A stretch of DNA of 53,369 bases from Serinicoccus sediminis (GTDB lineage: Bacteria; Actinomycetota; Actinomycetes; Actinomycetales; Dermatophilaceae): the NCBI RefSeq assembly GCF_004153545.1, contig NZ_SDVA01000020.1, positions 1-53,369 of the forward strand. Direction: 5' to 3'. Positions within the stretch are counted from its first letter, which is position 1, and each line of letters opens with the position of its first letter. Below are positions 24,847 to 35,420 of this stretch, piece after piece. The notes under the pieces are model-generated. The model ran no database searches, was not told the origin of the DNA, and was given only the letters and a program-made list of their open reading frames with translations. The position numbers and the translations under genes are program-made.

Positions 24847-27339
24847 TCAGCCCTCGTCGGAGCCGCTGTCGCCACCCTCGGAGCCGTTGCCGTTGCTCCC
24901 GCGGCCACGGCCGCCACGACGGCGACGCTGACGACGGGGCCGGTCGCCGCCCTCCTGGGCGTCACCGGACTCCTCGGTGCTGGTCGCCTCCTCGTCGGCC
25001 GGCTCGGCGGCCGTCTCCACCACCGGAGCGTCGGCGACGGGCTCGGCGACCGGGGCGTCGGCCACGGGCTCGGCCACGGGCTCGGCGACCGGCGCGGCGG
25101 ACTCCGCCGCCGGTGCGGACGCGGCGGCCTGCTCCTCGGCGACGACCGCGGCGAGCGAGAGCTTGCCGCGCGGGTCGATCTCCTTGAGCTCGACCTGGAC
25201 CTTCTGGCCCACGCCGAGCACGTCCTCGACCGCGTCGATGCGCTTGCCACCGACGAGCTTGCGGATCTCGGAGATGTGCAGCAGCCCGTCCTTGCCGGGG
25301 AGCAGCGAGATGAACGCCCCGAAGGTCGTCGTCTTCACCACGGTCCCGAGGAAGCGCTCGCCGACCTCCGGCATCTGCGGGTTGGCGATCGCGTTGATCG
25401 CCGCCCGCGCGGCCTCGGCCGACGGGCCGTCGGTCGCGCCGATGTAGACCGTGCCGTCGTCCTCGATGGAGATGTCGGCGCCGGTGTCCTCCTGGATCTG
25501 GTTGATCATCTTGCCCTTCGGGCCGATGACCTCACCGATCTTGTCCACCGGCACGCGCACCGAGATGACGCGCGGGGCGTAGGGGCTCATCTCGTCCGGG
25601 GCGTCGATGGCCTCGTTCATGACGTCGAGGATGTGCATCCGGGCGTCCCGGGCCTGGGTGAGCGCCCCGGCGAGCACGTCGGCGGGGATGCCGTCGAGCT
25701 TGGTGTCCAGCTGGATGGCGGTGACGAACTCCCGCGTCCCGGCGACCTTGAAGTCCATGTCGCCGAAGGCGTCCTCGGCACCGAGGATGTCGGTCAGCGC
25801 GGCATACCGCGTCGAGCCCTCGACCTCGGCCGAGACCAGGCCCATGGCAATGCCCGCGACCGGCGCGCGCAGCGGCACACCGGCGTTGAGCAGGGACATC
25901 GTGGACGCGCAGACCGAGCCCATCGAGGTGGAGCCGTTGGAGCCCAGCGCCTCGGAGACCTGCCGGATGGCGTAGGGGAACTCCTCGCGCGTCGGCAGCA
26001 CCGGCATGAGCGCCCGCTCGGCGAGCGCGCCGTGGCCGATCTCGCGGCGCTTCGGGGAGCCGACGCGACCGGTCTCACCGGTGGAGAACGGCGGGAAGTT
26101 GTAGTTGTGCATGTAGCGCTTGCGGGACACCGGGGAGAGGGTGTCCAGCTGCTGCTCCATGCGCAGCATGTTGAGCGTGGTGACACCCATGATCTGGGTC
26201 TCGCCGCGCTCGAAGATGGCCGAGCCGTGGGCCCGGGGGATGACCTCGACCTCGGCGGACAGCGCGCGGATGTCCTTGAGGCCGCGGCCGTCGATGCGGA
26301 CCTCGTCGCGCAGGATGCGCTCACGGATGAGCTTCTTCTGCACGGCGCGGTAGGCCGCGGACAGCTCCTTCTCACGACCGGCGAAGGCGGCGTCCGACGC
26401 GGCGTCATCGCCGGCCAGCCGGGTCATCATGGCGGCCTTGATCTCGTCGACGCGGTCGTCGCGCTCGGCCTTGCCCGCGATCTGCAGCGCCGTGGCGAGG
26501 TCACCGCTGGTGGCCTCCTCGACGGCGGCGTAGGCGTCGTCCTCGTAGTCGAGGAAGCGCGGGAACTCCTGGACCTCCTTGGCGGAGCCCTGGGCGAGCT
26601 GGGCCTGCGCCTCGCAGAGGGCCTTGATGAACTTCTTGGACTCCTCGAGGCCCTGGGCCACGACCTCCTCGGTCGGGGCCTGCTTGCCCTCGGACTTCAC
26701 CAGGTCCCAGGTCGCCTCGGTGGACTCGGCCTCGACCATCATGATGGCCACGTCGTCACCGTCGACGACCCGCCCGGCGACGACCATGTCGAAGGTCGAG
26801 CGCTCGGCGTCGGAGAAGTTCGGGAACGCGACCCACTGGCCGTCGATGAGGGAGATGCGCACGCCACCGATGGGGCCGCTGAACGGCAGGCCCGAGATCT
26901 GGGTGGACGCGGACGCGGCGTTGATGGCGAGCACGTCGTACTGGTGCTCGGGGTCGAGGGACAGCACCGTGATGACGACCTGGACCTCGTTGCGCAGCCC
27001 CTTGGCGAAGGTCGGGCGCAGCGGGCGGTCGATGAGCCGGCAGGTGAGGACGGCGTCCGTCGACGGACGACCCTCACGCCGGAAGAAGCTGCCGGGGATC
27101 TTGCCCAGGGCATACATCTTCTCCTCGACGTCCACCGTGAGCGGGAAGAAGTCGAAGTGGTCCTTGGGGTGCTTGCCGGCCGTGGTGGTCGACAGCAGCA
27201 TGGTCTCGTCGTCGAGGTAGGCGGTGACGGAGCCGCCGGCCTGCCTGGCCAGGCGCCCGGTCTCGAACCGGACGGTGCGGGTGCCGAAGCTGCCGTTGTC
27301 GATCGTGGCTTCGGCGAACGTGATCTCTGGACCCTCCAT
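24847..27339 (-). CDS. pnp: Polyribonucleotide nucleotidyltransferase (PNPase)
   Basis: PNPase degrades RNA phosphorolytically from the 3' end and can also add tails. The ATG at 27339 has AAAAGGAGGG just upstream and gives an 830-residue protein. Two RNase PH domains are visible ([27 protein letters not shown]; the second has [36 protein letters not shown]), followed by KH ([25 protein letters not shown]) and S1 ([26 protein letters not shown]). Beyond S1 comes a 95-residue tail with A-P-V-A-E-P repeats, an acidic stretch and [15 protein letters not shown]. This tail makes it longer than the usual ~750 residues. It lies downstream of rpsO, the common order. Confidence 0.97.
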   Translation of the reverse strand: MEGPEITFAEATIDNGSFGTRTVRFETGRLARQAGGSVTAYLDDETMLLSTTTAGKHPKDHFDFFPLTVDVEEKMYALGKIPGSFFRREGRPSTDAVLTCRLIDRPLRPTFAKGLRNEVQVVITVLSLDPEHQYDVLAINAASASTQISGLPFSGPIGGVRISLIDGQWVAFPNFSDAERSTFDMVVAGRVVDGDDVAIMMVEAESTEATWDLVKSEGKQAPTEEVVAQGLEESKKFIKALCEAQAQLAQGSAKEVQEFPRFLDYEDDAYAAVEEATSGDLATALQIAGKAERDDRVDEIKAAMMTRLAGDDAASDAAFAGREKELSAAYRAVQKKLIRERILRDEVRIDGRGLKDIRALSAEVEVIPRAHGSAIFERGETQIMGVTTLNMLRMEQQLDTLSPVSRKRYMHNYNFPPFSTGETGRVGSPKRREIGHGALAERALMPVLPTREEFPYAIRQVSEALGSNGSTSMGSVCASTMSLLNAGVPLRAPVAGIAMGLVSAEVEGSTRYAALTDILGAEDAFGDMDFKVAGTREFVTAIQLDTKLDGIPADVLAGALTQARDARMHILDVMNEAIDAPDEMSPYAPRVISVRVPVDKIGEVIGPKGKMINQIQEDTGADISIEDDGTVYIGATDGPSAEAARAAINAIANPQMPEVGERFLGTVVKTTTFGAFISLLPGKDGLLHISEIRKLVGGKRIDAVEDVLGVGQKVQVELKEIDPRGKLSLAAVVAEEQAAASAPAAESAAPVAEPVAEPVADAPVAEPVADAPVVETAAEPADEEATSTEESGDAQEGGDRPRRQRRRRGGRGRGSNGNGSEGGDSGSDEG

Positions 27340-27441
27340 GGGCCCTCCTTTTCTCTTCACTCTCAGCGCGACGGGCATCGTCGTTGTGCCCGTCGGTCCT
27401 GCAGGCGGGGGACGCGGGTGGGCGCCCCCCTGACGCACGAA

Positions 27442-27465
27442 AGCGGCTCCCTCACGGGAACCGCT
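27442..27465 (-). terminator. Hairpin between rpsO and pnp
   Basis: On the minus strand AGCGGTTCCC-GTGA-GGGAGCCGCT followed by TTCGT. This could attenuate transcription after rpsO or be a processing site controlling pnp, as in the rpsO-pnp operon of E. coli (established there, inferred here). Confidence 0.55.
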
Positions 27466-27478
27466 CTCGGTGCGAGAC

Positions 27479-27748
27479 TCAGCGGCGCAGGCCGAGCCGC
27501 TTGATCAGCGACCGGTAGCGCTCGATGTCGATGTCCTCGAGGTAGCGCAGCAGACGCTTGCGCTTGCCGACCAGGAGCAGCAGCCCGCGGCGGCTGTGGT
27601 GGTCGTGCTTGTGCTCGCGGGCGTGCTCGGTGAGCTCGCGGATGCGGGCGGTCAGGAGCGCGACCTGCACCTCGGGCGAACCGGTGTCGCCCTCGGTCGT
27701 GGCGTACTCCTTGATGATGTCCTGCTTCGTGGCAGTCTCGATCGCCAT
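27479..27748 (-). CDS. rpsO: 30S ribosomal protein S15
   Basis: This 89-residue protein, exactly the family length, contains [23 protein letters not shown] and the conserved [34 protein letters not shown] helix region that binds 16S rRNA, ending [11 protein letters not shown] at 27748 follows AAGGAGTCGCCC. A TAACCT -10 (minus strand 27843-27838) would give a leader of about 85 bases that includes the palindrome GCCGTCATGACGGC (27817-27830); this may be where S15 or another factor acts. pnp follows. Confidence 0.97.
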   Translation of the reverse strand: MAIETATKQDIIKEYATTEGDTGSPEVQVALLTARIRELTEHAREHKHDHHSRRGLLLLVGKRKRLLRYLEDIDIERYRSLIKRLGLRR

Positions 27749-27864
27749 GGGCGACTCCTTCGTGTTGTTGCGCGGCGCCAACCCGGGCCTGTTCACCGGG
27801 GCACTCTCGATCCGCGGCCGTCATGACGGCACGTTCCAGGTTATCAGCGCGCGCCGGAGCACCC

Positions 27865-27870
27865 TAATCT
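27865..27870 (+). promoter_or_regulatory. -10 box of a leaderless promoter (topoisomerase IB)
   Basis: TAATCT ends exactly 6 bases before ATG 27877; divergent from the rpsO promoter. Confidence 0.5.
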
Positions 27871-27876
27871 GAGCAG

Positions 27877-28872
27877 ATGCCCCGGCTGCGCACCGTCTCC
27901 CCCGCCACCCCAGGCTGGACCCGCCGGCGCTCCGGGAAGGGGTTCTCCTACCTCGATGCGCAGGGCCGGCGGCTCGGCGCCGAGGAGGTCGCGCGGGTCA
28001 AGGCGCTGGTCATCCCGCCGGCGTGGAAGGACGTGTGGATCTGCCCGCACCCGTCCGGGCACCTGCAGGCGGTCGGCACCGACGACGCGGGTCGGCGTCA
28101 GTACCTCTACCACCCGGCCTGGCGCGAGCAGCGGGACAAGCTCAAGTTCGAGCGGGTCCTCAAGGCCGCCGCCCGGCTGCCGGCGGCGCGCAGGCGGATC
28201 ACCCGCGACCTCGCGCTGGAGGGTATGCCGGTGCAGCGCGCCGAGGCGGTCGCGGTGCGCCTGCTCGACCTGGGCTACTTCCGCATCGGCAGCGACGTCT
28301 ACACCGACGCCCACGGCAGCTTCGGACTGACCACGCTGGAGCGCCGGCACGTGCGGGCCCGGGGCGAGGTGCTGCTCTTCTCCTTCGTCGGCAAGTCGGG
28401 GGTGGAGCACCGGGTGCAGATCGACGACCGGGACGTCATCGCCGCGCTGGACCGGATGCGCCGGCGCCGCTCGGGGGCACGGCTGCTGGCCTACCAGGAC
28501 GGGCGGCGCTGGGTCGACCTGGACGCCGCGGCGGTGAACGCCTACCTCGACGAGCTGCTGGGCGGGGAGCTGACGGCCAAGGACTTCCGCACCTGGCACG
28601 CGACCGTGCTCGCCGCGACCTCCCTGGCGCTGACCGAGGAGCAGGGTGACACGAGCGCCTCGCGACGCCGGGCGGTGCGGTCGGCGGTGGAGGAGGTGTC
28701 GGCATACCTCGGGAACACCCCCACGATCGCCCGGAACTCCTACATCGACCCGCGGGTCATCGACCTCTACGAGGAAGGCACCACCATCGCCGAGGCGGCA
28801 CGCCGGCGGCACCGCTCCCCGGCGGCGAGGACGCGCGACCTGGAGCGCGCCGTGCTAGAGATGCTGTCATGA
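27877..28872 (+). CDS. Bacterial type IB DNA topoisomerase
   Basis: This 331-residue poxvirus-like topoisomerase relaxes supercoils through a 3'-phosphotyrosine. N-terminal RRRSGKGFSYLDAQGRRL and VIPPAWKDVWICPHPSGHLQAVGTDDAGRRQYLYHPAWRE are family hallmarks. The catalytic domain has YFRIGSDVY, VGKSGVEHRV, KDFRTWHATVL and the active-site tyrosine Y289 in ARNSYIDPRV. The mRNA is probably leaderless. The LmbE-like gene overlaps by 4 bases (ATGA). Confidence 0.95.
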   Translation: MPRLRTVSPATPGWTRRRSGKGFSYLDAQGRRLGAEEVARVKALVIPPAWKDVWICPHPSGHLQAVGTDDAGRRQYLYHPAWREQRDKLKFERVLKAAARLPAARRRITRDLALEGMPVQRAEAVAVRLLDLGYFRIGSDVYTDAHGSFGLTTLERRHVRARGEVLLFSFVGKSGVEHRVQIDDRDVIAALDRMRRRRSGARLLAYQDGRRWVDLDAAAVNAYLDELLGGELTAKDFRTWHATVLAATSLALTEEQGDTSASRRRAVRSAVEEVSAYLGNTPTIARNSYIDPRVIDLYEEGTTIAEAARRRHRSPAARTRDLERAVLEMLS

Positions 28873-29603
28873 GCCTCACGACCTTCCCGGACGACTGGCA
28901 GCGAGCGCTGTGCGTCGTCGCGCACCCCGACGACCTGGAGTACGGCACCGCCGCCGCGGTGGCCCGGTGGACCGAGGAGGGCAAGGACGTCACCTACCTC
29001 CTCGTCACCCGCGGCGAGGCGGGGATCGCCACCATGGCCCCCTCCGAGGCCGGCCCGCTGCGCGAGCAGGAGGAGCGCGACGGCGCCCGCGAGGTCGGCG
29101 TCGAGGAGGTGCTGTTCCTCGAGGGGTTCTCCGACGGCGTCCTCGAGGCCGACCTCAGGCTGCGCCGTGAGCTGGCACGGGTCATCCGCGACGTCCGCCC
29201 CGAGGTCGTGACGACCCTCACCCACGCGGAGACCTTCCCGGGCGGCGGCCTCAACCAGGCCGACCACCGCGCGGTCGGGCTGAGCACCATCGACGCCGTC
29301 GCGGCCGCCGGCAACCGGTGGATCTTCCCCGAGCTGGTCACCGAGGGCCACGAGCCGTGGGACGGCGTGCGCTGGATCGCCTCGTCCGCGGGCCACACCC
29401 CCACCCACGAGGTCGACGTGACCAGCACGTTCGAGCGGGGGGTGGCCTCGCTGGAGGCCCATCGGGAGTACCTCGCCGCGCTCGGCGACGACTACCCCTC
29501 CCCCCGGGAGCTGCTCGGGATGATCCTGGGCGATCCGGACAGCACCCGCGAGGACGGGTCGCCCACCCGCTACCGCTGGGCCGCCCAGGTCTTCGAGCGC
29601 TGA
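28869..29603 (+). CDS. PIG-L/LmbE-family deacetylase
   Basis: This 244-residue zinc-dependent N-deacetylase fold protein has the metal motif CVVAHPDDLEYG (H19, D21, D22) and a downstream NQADHRAVG carrying the third histidine. Members deacetylate GlcNAc-type sugars, such as MshB in mycothiol synthesis, but this sequence lacks features that would identify the substrate. It is coupled to the topoisomerase gene by an ATGA overlap. The 3' side opens into the 307-bp repeat-containing gap before the DUF559 gene. Confidence 0.9.
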   Translation: MSLTTFPDDWQRALCVVAHPDDLEYGTAAAVARWTEEGKDVTYLLVTRGEAGIATMAPSEAGPLREQEERDGAREVGVEEVLFLEGFSDGVLEADLRLRRELARVIRDVRPEVVTTLTHAETFPGGGLNQADHRAVGLSTIDAVAAAGNRWIFPELVTEGHEPWDGVRWIASSAGHTPTHEVDVTSTFERGVASLEAHREYLAALGDDYPSPRELLGMILGDPDSTREDGSPTRYRWAAQVFER

Positions 29604-29705
29604 GCCACCCCGCTGGTGGGCCGCTGCCTGCTCCGCCCGGCCCGGCCCCGGCTCTGCCCGGCCCGGCTCGTCGGCCGGCTCCCCCGGCCCAGCCTCACCC
29701 CTCGG

Positions 29706-29775
29706 ACCTGAGCAGAGAAAAGTGCCCGACACCTGAGCTACTACCCATGCCTGGGCCACCTTTCTCTGCTCAGGA
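29706..29775. repeat. 70-bp palindromic element A
   Basis: Arms ACCTGAGCAGAGAAA (29706-29720) and TTTCTCTGCTCAGGA (29761-29775) pair over 14 bp. The interior also shows a GTG-CCC / GGGCCAC partial stem. It is the outermost of two elements downstream of the DUF559 gene. The preceding 100 bases after the LmbE-like gene are GGCCC/GGCTC-rich low-complexity DNA with no gene. Confidence 0.85.
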
Positions 29776-29797
29776 ATGACGCCGCTCCCCATGGGCC

Positions 29798-29867
29798 ACC
29801 TGAGCAGAGAAATGTGCCCGGCACGCAGGTTGCTGCACCTGTCTGGGCCACTCTTCTCTGCTCAGGT
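29798..29867. repeat. 70-bp palindromic element B
   Basis: Perfect 14-bp terminal inverted repeats ACCTGAGCAGAGAA (29798-29811) and TTCTCTGCTCAGGT (29854-29867), with an apical stem CAGGT-TGCTGC-ACCTG. It ends 43 bases from the 3' end of the DUF559 gene. Confidence 0.9.
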
Positions 29868-29910
29868 CCCTGCGGGGCGGGAGGCTCAGGTCTGGGCAGG
29901 GTGCCGGGGC

Positions 29911-30855
29911 TCAGGCCGGATGGCGGAGGGACGCGCGCTGGAGGGCCTCGCGGATCTTGGCCCGCACGAGCCCCGGCTTGGCCAGGTCTGCCCACGTGAG
30001 CCGCACGACCTCGTAGCCCAGCTCCCTGAGCCGGTCCTCGCGCAGCTTCTCAGCCACGAGCACGTCGCGGTCGTCGTACTTCACCCGGCCGTCGAACTCG
30101 ATCAGGACGTTCGTGCCCCGGACCCGGAAGTCCGAGCGCGCCACCAGCCAGCCGGCGGGGTCGTGGATCTCGACCTGGCACTCCACCGCGATGTCCAGCA
30201 GGTGCAGCAGCCAGGCCGTGCGTGACTCCCCGGCGCTCTCCCGGCTGCCGTCGGCCAGGTCGGCCACCAGACGCGCTGCCGGCCGGTCACGCCGCAGGCA
30301 CGACAGGTCGACCGCGGAGCTGAGCTCGTCCCGGGTGGCCGCGCCGACCCGCAGGGCCGAGTCCGCCGCGACCAGCCCGCACTCGGCGCCGTGGACGACG
30401 GCCTCCTGGAGACAGGCGAGGGCGGGCCGGACCACCGGCATACCGTCCTCCTCGGTGACCTGCTCCGCCGGCACCGGGGCGTGCACCCACAGGCCTCCGG
30501 AGCGATGCCCACGGCCGCAGCCCACGCGGCTCGCGTGGACCTCGTCGTCGCGTCCGTGCACGTCCAGACCCTGCACCACCAGCGCGCTGCGGTGGCTGAG
30601 AGCGACCCGCCCAGGGTCGGTGCCCAGAGAGGTCAGCGAGCCGGCGACCGCGAGCGCCCGCAGGCGGTGCCGCTCCCACGGGGGCGAGGCCTCCCACACC
30701 TGCCGGTCGACGAGGACCTCCCGGCGCAGGCGCAGGAGCACCCCCGCGGCGACCTGGCTCCTGATGACCGTGTCAGACACGCCGGCACGGTGCAGGTCAG
30801 CCGTGGTGAGCCCGTCCGGGTGCGCCTCCAGCAGCCGACGCACCCGCTCGTCCAT
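29911..30855 (-). CDS. AbiEi-like N-domain / DUF559 endonuclease-like protein
   Basis: The 314-residue protein has an N-terminal winged-helix-like region (ERVRRLLEAHPDGLTTADLHRAGVSDTVI) similar to AbiEi-type domains. The C-terminal DUF559/Vsr-like fold shows E in SAGESRTAWLLHLLD, D in GWLVARSDFRVRGTNVLIEFDGRVKY and the closing EKLREDRLRELGYEVVRLTWADL. These residues fit a PD-(D/E)xK nuclease core, though activity is unproven. ATG at 30855 is preferred because GGGGGAGGA precedes it; an ATG at 30870 overlaps that site. The gene is bracketed by the 70-bp palindromic elements B and C, which suggests they belong together. Confidence 0.8.
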   Translation of the reverse strand: MDERVRRLLEAHPDGLTTADLHRAGVSDTVIRSQVAAGVLLRLRREVLVDRQVWEASPPWERHRLRALAVAGSLTSLGTDPGRVALSHRSALVVQGLDVHGRDDEVHASRVGCGRGHRSGGLWVHAPVPAEQVTEEDGMPVVRPALACLQEAVVHGAECGLVAADSALRVGAATRDELSSAVDLSCLRRDRPAARLVADLADGSRESAGESRTAWLLHLLDIAVECQVEIHDPAGWLVARSDFRVRGTNVLIEFDGRVKYDDRDVLVAEKLREDRLRELGYEVVRLTWADLAKPGLVRAKIREALQRASLRHPA

Positions 30856-30937
30856 CCTGTCCTCCCCCATGGGCCCAGCCTGCCGTGCCGCGACGGCTCG
30901 GGCCGGACTTGTCCACAGGCACCAGAACCGGACGGGA

Positions 30938-30951
30938 ACCTGGGCAGAGAA
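30938..30951. repeat. Solitary arm of a 70-bp element (half element D)
   Basis: ACCTGGGCAGAGAA, one mismatch from the consensus arm, 30 bases before element C and with no matching right arm of its own. It is probably a decayed element. Confidence 0.6.
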
Positions 30952-30967
30952 CGGTGCACCGGCGAGA

Positions 30968-31037
30968 ACCTGAGCAGAGAAGGGCGTGCCAGGCAGGGGT
31001 TGCAGCACCTGCTCCGAGCACTCTTCTCTGCTCAGGT
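30968..31037. repeat. 70-bp palindromic element C
   Basis: Perfect 14-bp arms ACCTGAGCAGAGAA (30968-30981) and TTCTCTGCTCAGGT (31024-31037). The interior resembles element B in the same orientation (TTGCNGCACCTG and CACTC before the right arm). It lies about 110 bases upstream of the DUF559 start. Confidence 0.9.
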
Positions 31038-31080
31038 GCGCTCGGACGGGTGGGCACCCGGGCACTCGGGGCAGGGCGCC

Positions 31081-31130
31081 GCCGGGGGCGGGGGCGGGGC
31101 CCGGGGGCGGGGGGCGGGGGGCCGGGGGCT
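31081..31130 (+). other. G-run-rich tract (possible G-quadruplex)
   Basis: Eight or so runs of four to six G, separated by single or double C, directly after the 3' end of the Nei-type gene (which reads leftward, so its transcript is C-rich here). Confidence 0.5.
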
Positions 31131-31131
31131 G

Positions 31132-31968
31132 TCAGGTGCGGCGCTGGCAGTTGCCGCACCAGAAGAGGTTGCGGCCGGCGAGCACCTTGTGCCGGACGGT
31201 GGATCCGCAGCGCAGGCAGGGCTGGCCGGTGCGCTTGTAGACCGCGAACTCGCGGGGCACCACGGGCTCCTCACCCCGGTGGAGGGCCGCGGCGGTGTCC
31301 TCCAGCACGTCGTCGAGCGTGATGATGGTGCCCGTGCGCACCCCGAGCGGCATGAGCCGCACGAGGTCGTCCCAGATGAGCTGCCACGACGCGCGCTTGA
31401 GCGTCTTCCCCGGCCGCAGCGGGTGCAGCCGGTGGCGCCACAGCACCTCGCAGCGGTAGATGTTGCCGACCCCCGCGAGCACGGTCTGGTCCATGAGCAG
31501 CTCGGCCACGGTCTTGCCCGAGCGCGTGATCGTGGGGTATGCCGCGTCCGGGTCGTTGAGGTCGCTCACCGGCTGCAGCGGGTCGGGTCCCTGCCGCAGG
31601 ACCAGCCGGTCGACCTCCGCCTCGTCCACGACCTGGCAGGCCATGGGGCCGCGCAGGTCCGCGACGCGCGTCTCGGAGAGCAGGCGCAGGCGCACCTGCC
31701 CGGTCGCCGGGGGCTCCTGCCCCGCCGGCTCCACGGGCAGGACGAACCACTTGCCGATGAGGCCGAGGTGCACGTAGAGCGTCCGGCCACCGGCGAAGTC
31801 GACGAAGAGCAGCTTGCCGTGCGCCCACGAGCGCTCCAGCACGGACCCGTCCAGCTGCGCGGCCCCCTCGGCGAACCGCCCCTGGGGGCTGGTGACCGCG
31901 GGCGCGGTGCCGCCGAAAGCGTCGTCGAGCGAGCGAGCCAGGCGGTGCAGCGTGTGACCCTCGGGCAT
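31132..31968 (-). CDS. Fpg/Nei-family DNA glycosylase
   Basis: This 278-residue base-excision repair enzyme begins MPEGHTLHRLA; after Met removal P2 is the Schiff-base nucleophile and E3 the second catalytic residue. The H2TH domain includes LLMDQTVLAGVGNIYRCEVLWRHRLHP. A C-terminal zinc finger has C251, C254, C271 and C274. PEGH rather than the PELPEVE of Fpg points to the actinobacterial Nei branch, which removes oxidised pyrimidines, but substrate preference is inferred. No promoter-like box is clear in the 120-base gap to ppc. Confidence 0.92.
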   Translation of the reverse strand: MPEGHTLHRLARSLDDAFGGTAPAVTSPQGRFAEGAAQLDGSVLERSWAHGKLLFVDFAGGRTLYVHLGLIGKWFVLPVEPAGQEPPATGQVRLRLLSETRVADLRGPMACQVVDEAEVDRLVLRQGPDPLQPVSDLNDPDAAYPTITRSGKTVAELLMDQTVLAGVGNIYRCEVLWRHRLHPLRPGKTLKRASWQLIWDDLVRLMPLGVRTGTIITLDDVLEDTAAALHRGEEPVVPREFAVYKRTGQPCLRCGSTVRHKVLAGRNLFWCGNCQRRT

Positions 31969-32032
31969 GGGCTGATGCTCTCAGGTGCCCGCCGGCCCCC
32001 GCCACGCAGCCCCGACGACCGGGACCGCTCAG

Positions 32033-32050
32033 AGCACCTCGCACGGTGCT
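32033..32050 (-). terminator. Weak hairpin downstream of ppc
   Basis: AGCACC-TCGCAC-GGTGCT, 41 bases past the ppc stop codon; possible but not strong terminator. Confidence 0.3.
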
Positions 32051-32090
32051 GCGCAGGCCCCGTCAGCCGACGCCGGGTGGGACTCGAGCC

Positions 32091-34874
<2,784 letters not shown>

Positions 34875-34880
34875 GGGTCG

Positions 34881-34886
34881 ACCCTA
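34881..34886 (-). promoter_or_regulatory. -10 box of a leaderless promoter (ppc)
   Basis: TAGGGT, 6 bases before the GTG at 34874; identical in sequence and spacing to the LLM oxidoreductase site at 3228. Confidence 0.5.
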
Positions 34887-35420
34887 CGGCAACCGCTGGC
34901 CCCCCTGCCCGGCGCTCCCGGGCTCCTCGACGTCCTCCTGCAGGGCCAGCTCCCACCAGTCGCACCCGTGCCACCGGCCGAACTTGCGGCCCACCCGGGT
35001 GAAGGCCCCGACCTGACGGAAGCCCAGCGCCCGGTGCAGGGCCGCGCTCCCGGGGTTCGGCGGGGTGGAGCCGGCGACCGCCGTGCCGTAGCCCAGCTCG
35101 CGCAGCCGGTCGAGCAGCGCCGTGTAGAGCGGGCGGCCGAGGCCCTGCCCGGCGGCGTGCGGCGCGAGGTAGATGCTCGTCTCGGCCGTGCGCGCGTAGG
35201 CGCTGCGGGCGCGGTAGCTGCCGGCGTAGGCATACCCGAGCACCTGACCGTCCCTCTCGGTGACGAGCCACGCGTGGGCCCGCTGCGCGGCGGCGATGCG
35301 CCGTTCGAGCTCCTCCGCGCCGGGCGGCTCGGTCTCGAAGGTGACGGCGGTGCCGGTGACGTAGGGCGCGTAGATCGCCGCGCAGGCACCGGCGTCGGTG
35401 GGTCGGGCGTCGCGGATCAC
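34884..35420 (-). CDS. Phosphinothricin-acetyltransferase-like GNAT
   Basis: This 178-residue GNAT protein is similar to PAT/BAR and YncA: VIRDARPTDAGACAAIYAPYVTGTAVTFETEPP, GYAYAGSYRARSAYARTAETSIYLAPHAAGQGLGRPLY (acetyl-CoA loop), NPGSAALHRALGFRQVGAFTRVGRKFGRWHGCDWWEL. The family acetylates phosphinothricin, methionine sulfone or other amino-acid analogues; the natural substrate here is unknown. It starts at GTG 35420, overlapping the PBP2 stop, so it is the last gene of the mre operon. Confidence 0.85.
   Translation of the reverse strand: MIRDARPTDAGACAAIYAPYVTGTAVTFETEPPGAEELERRIAAAQRAHAWLVTERDGQVLGYAYAGSYRARSAYARTAETSIYLAPHAAGQGLGRPLYTALLDRLRELGYGTAVAGSTPPNPGSAALHRALGFRQVGAFTRVGRKFGRWHGCDWWELALQEDVEEPGSAGQGGQRLP

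Noticed and set aside
24826-27504. Plus-strand open frame of 892 codons opposite pnp
   Set aside because: Shadow of PNPase; His/Leu/Gly-rich nonsense composition and no start signal.
29911-30855. AbiE-type toxin-antitoxin locus
   Set aside because: There is an AbiEi-like N-domain but no AbiEii nucleotidyltransferase partner adjacent; the C-terminus is DUF559 instead.
30856-31065. N-terminal extension of the DUF559 gene through palindromic element C
   Set aside because: The extension merely translates the repeat (FSAQ, LSREE motifs recur with each element), and a good RBS supports the ATG at 30855.
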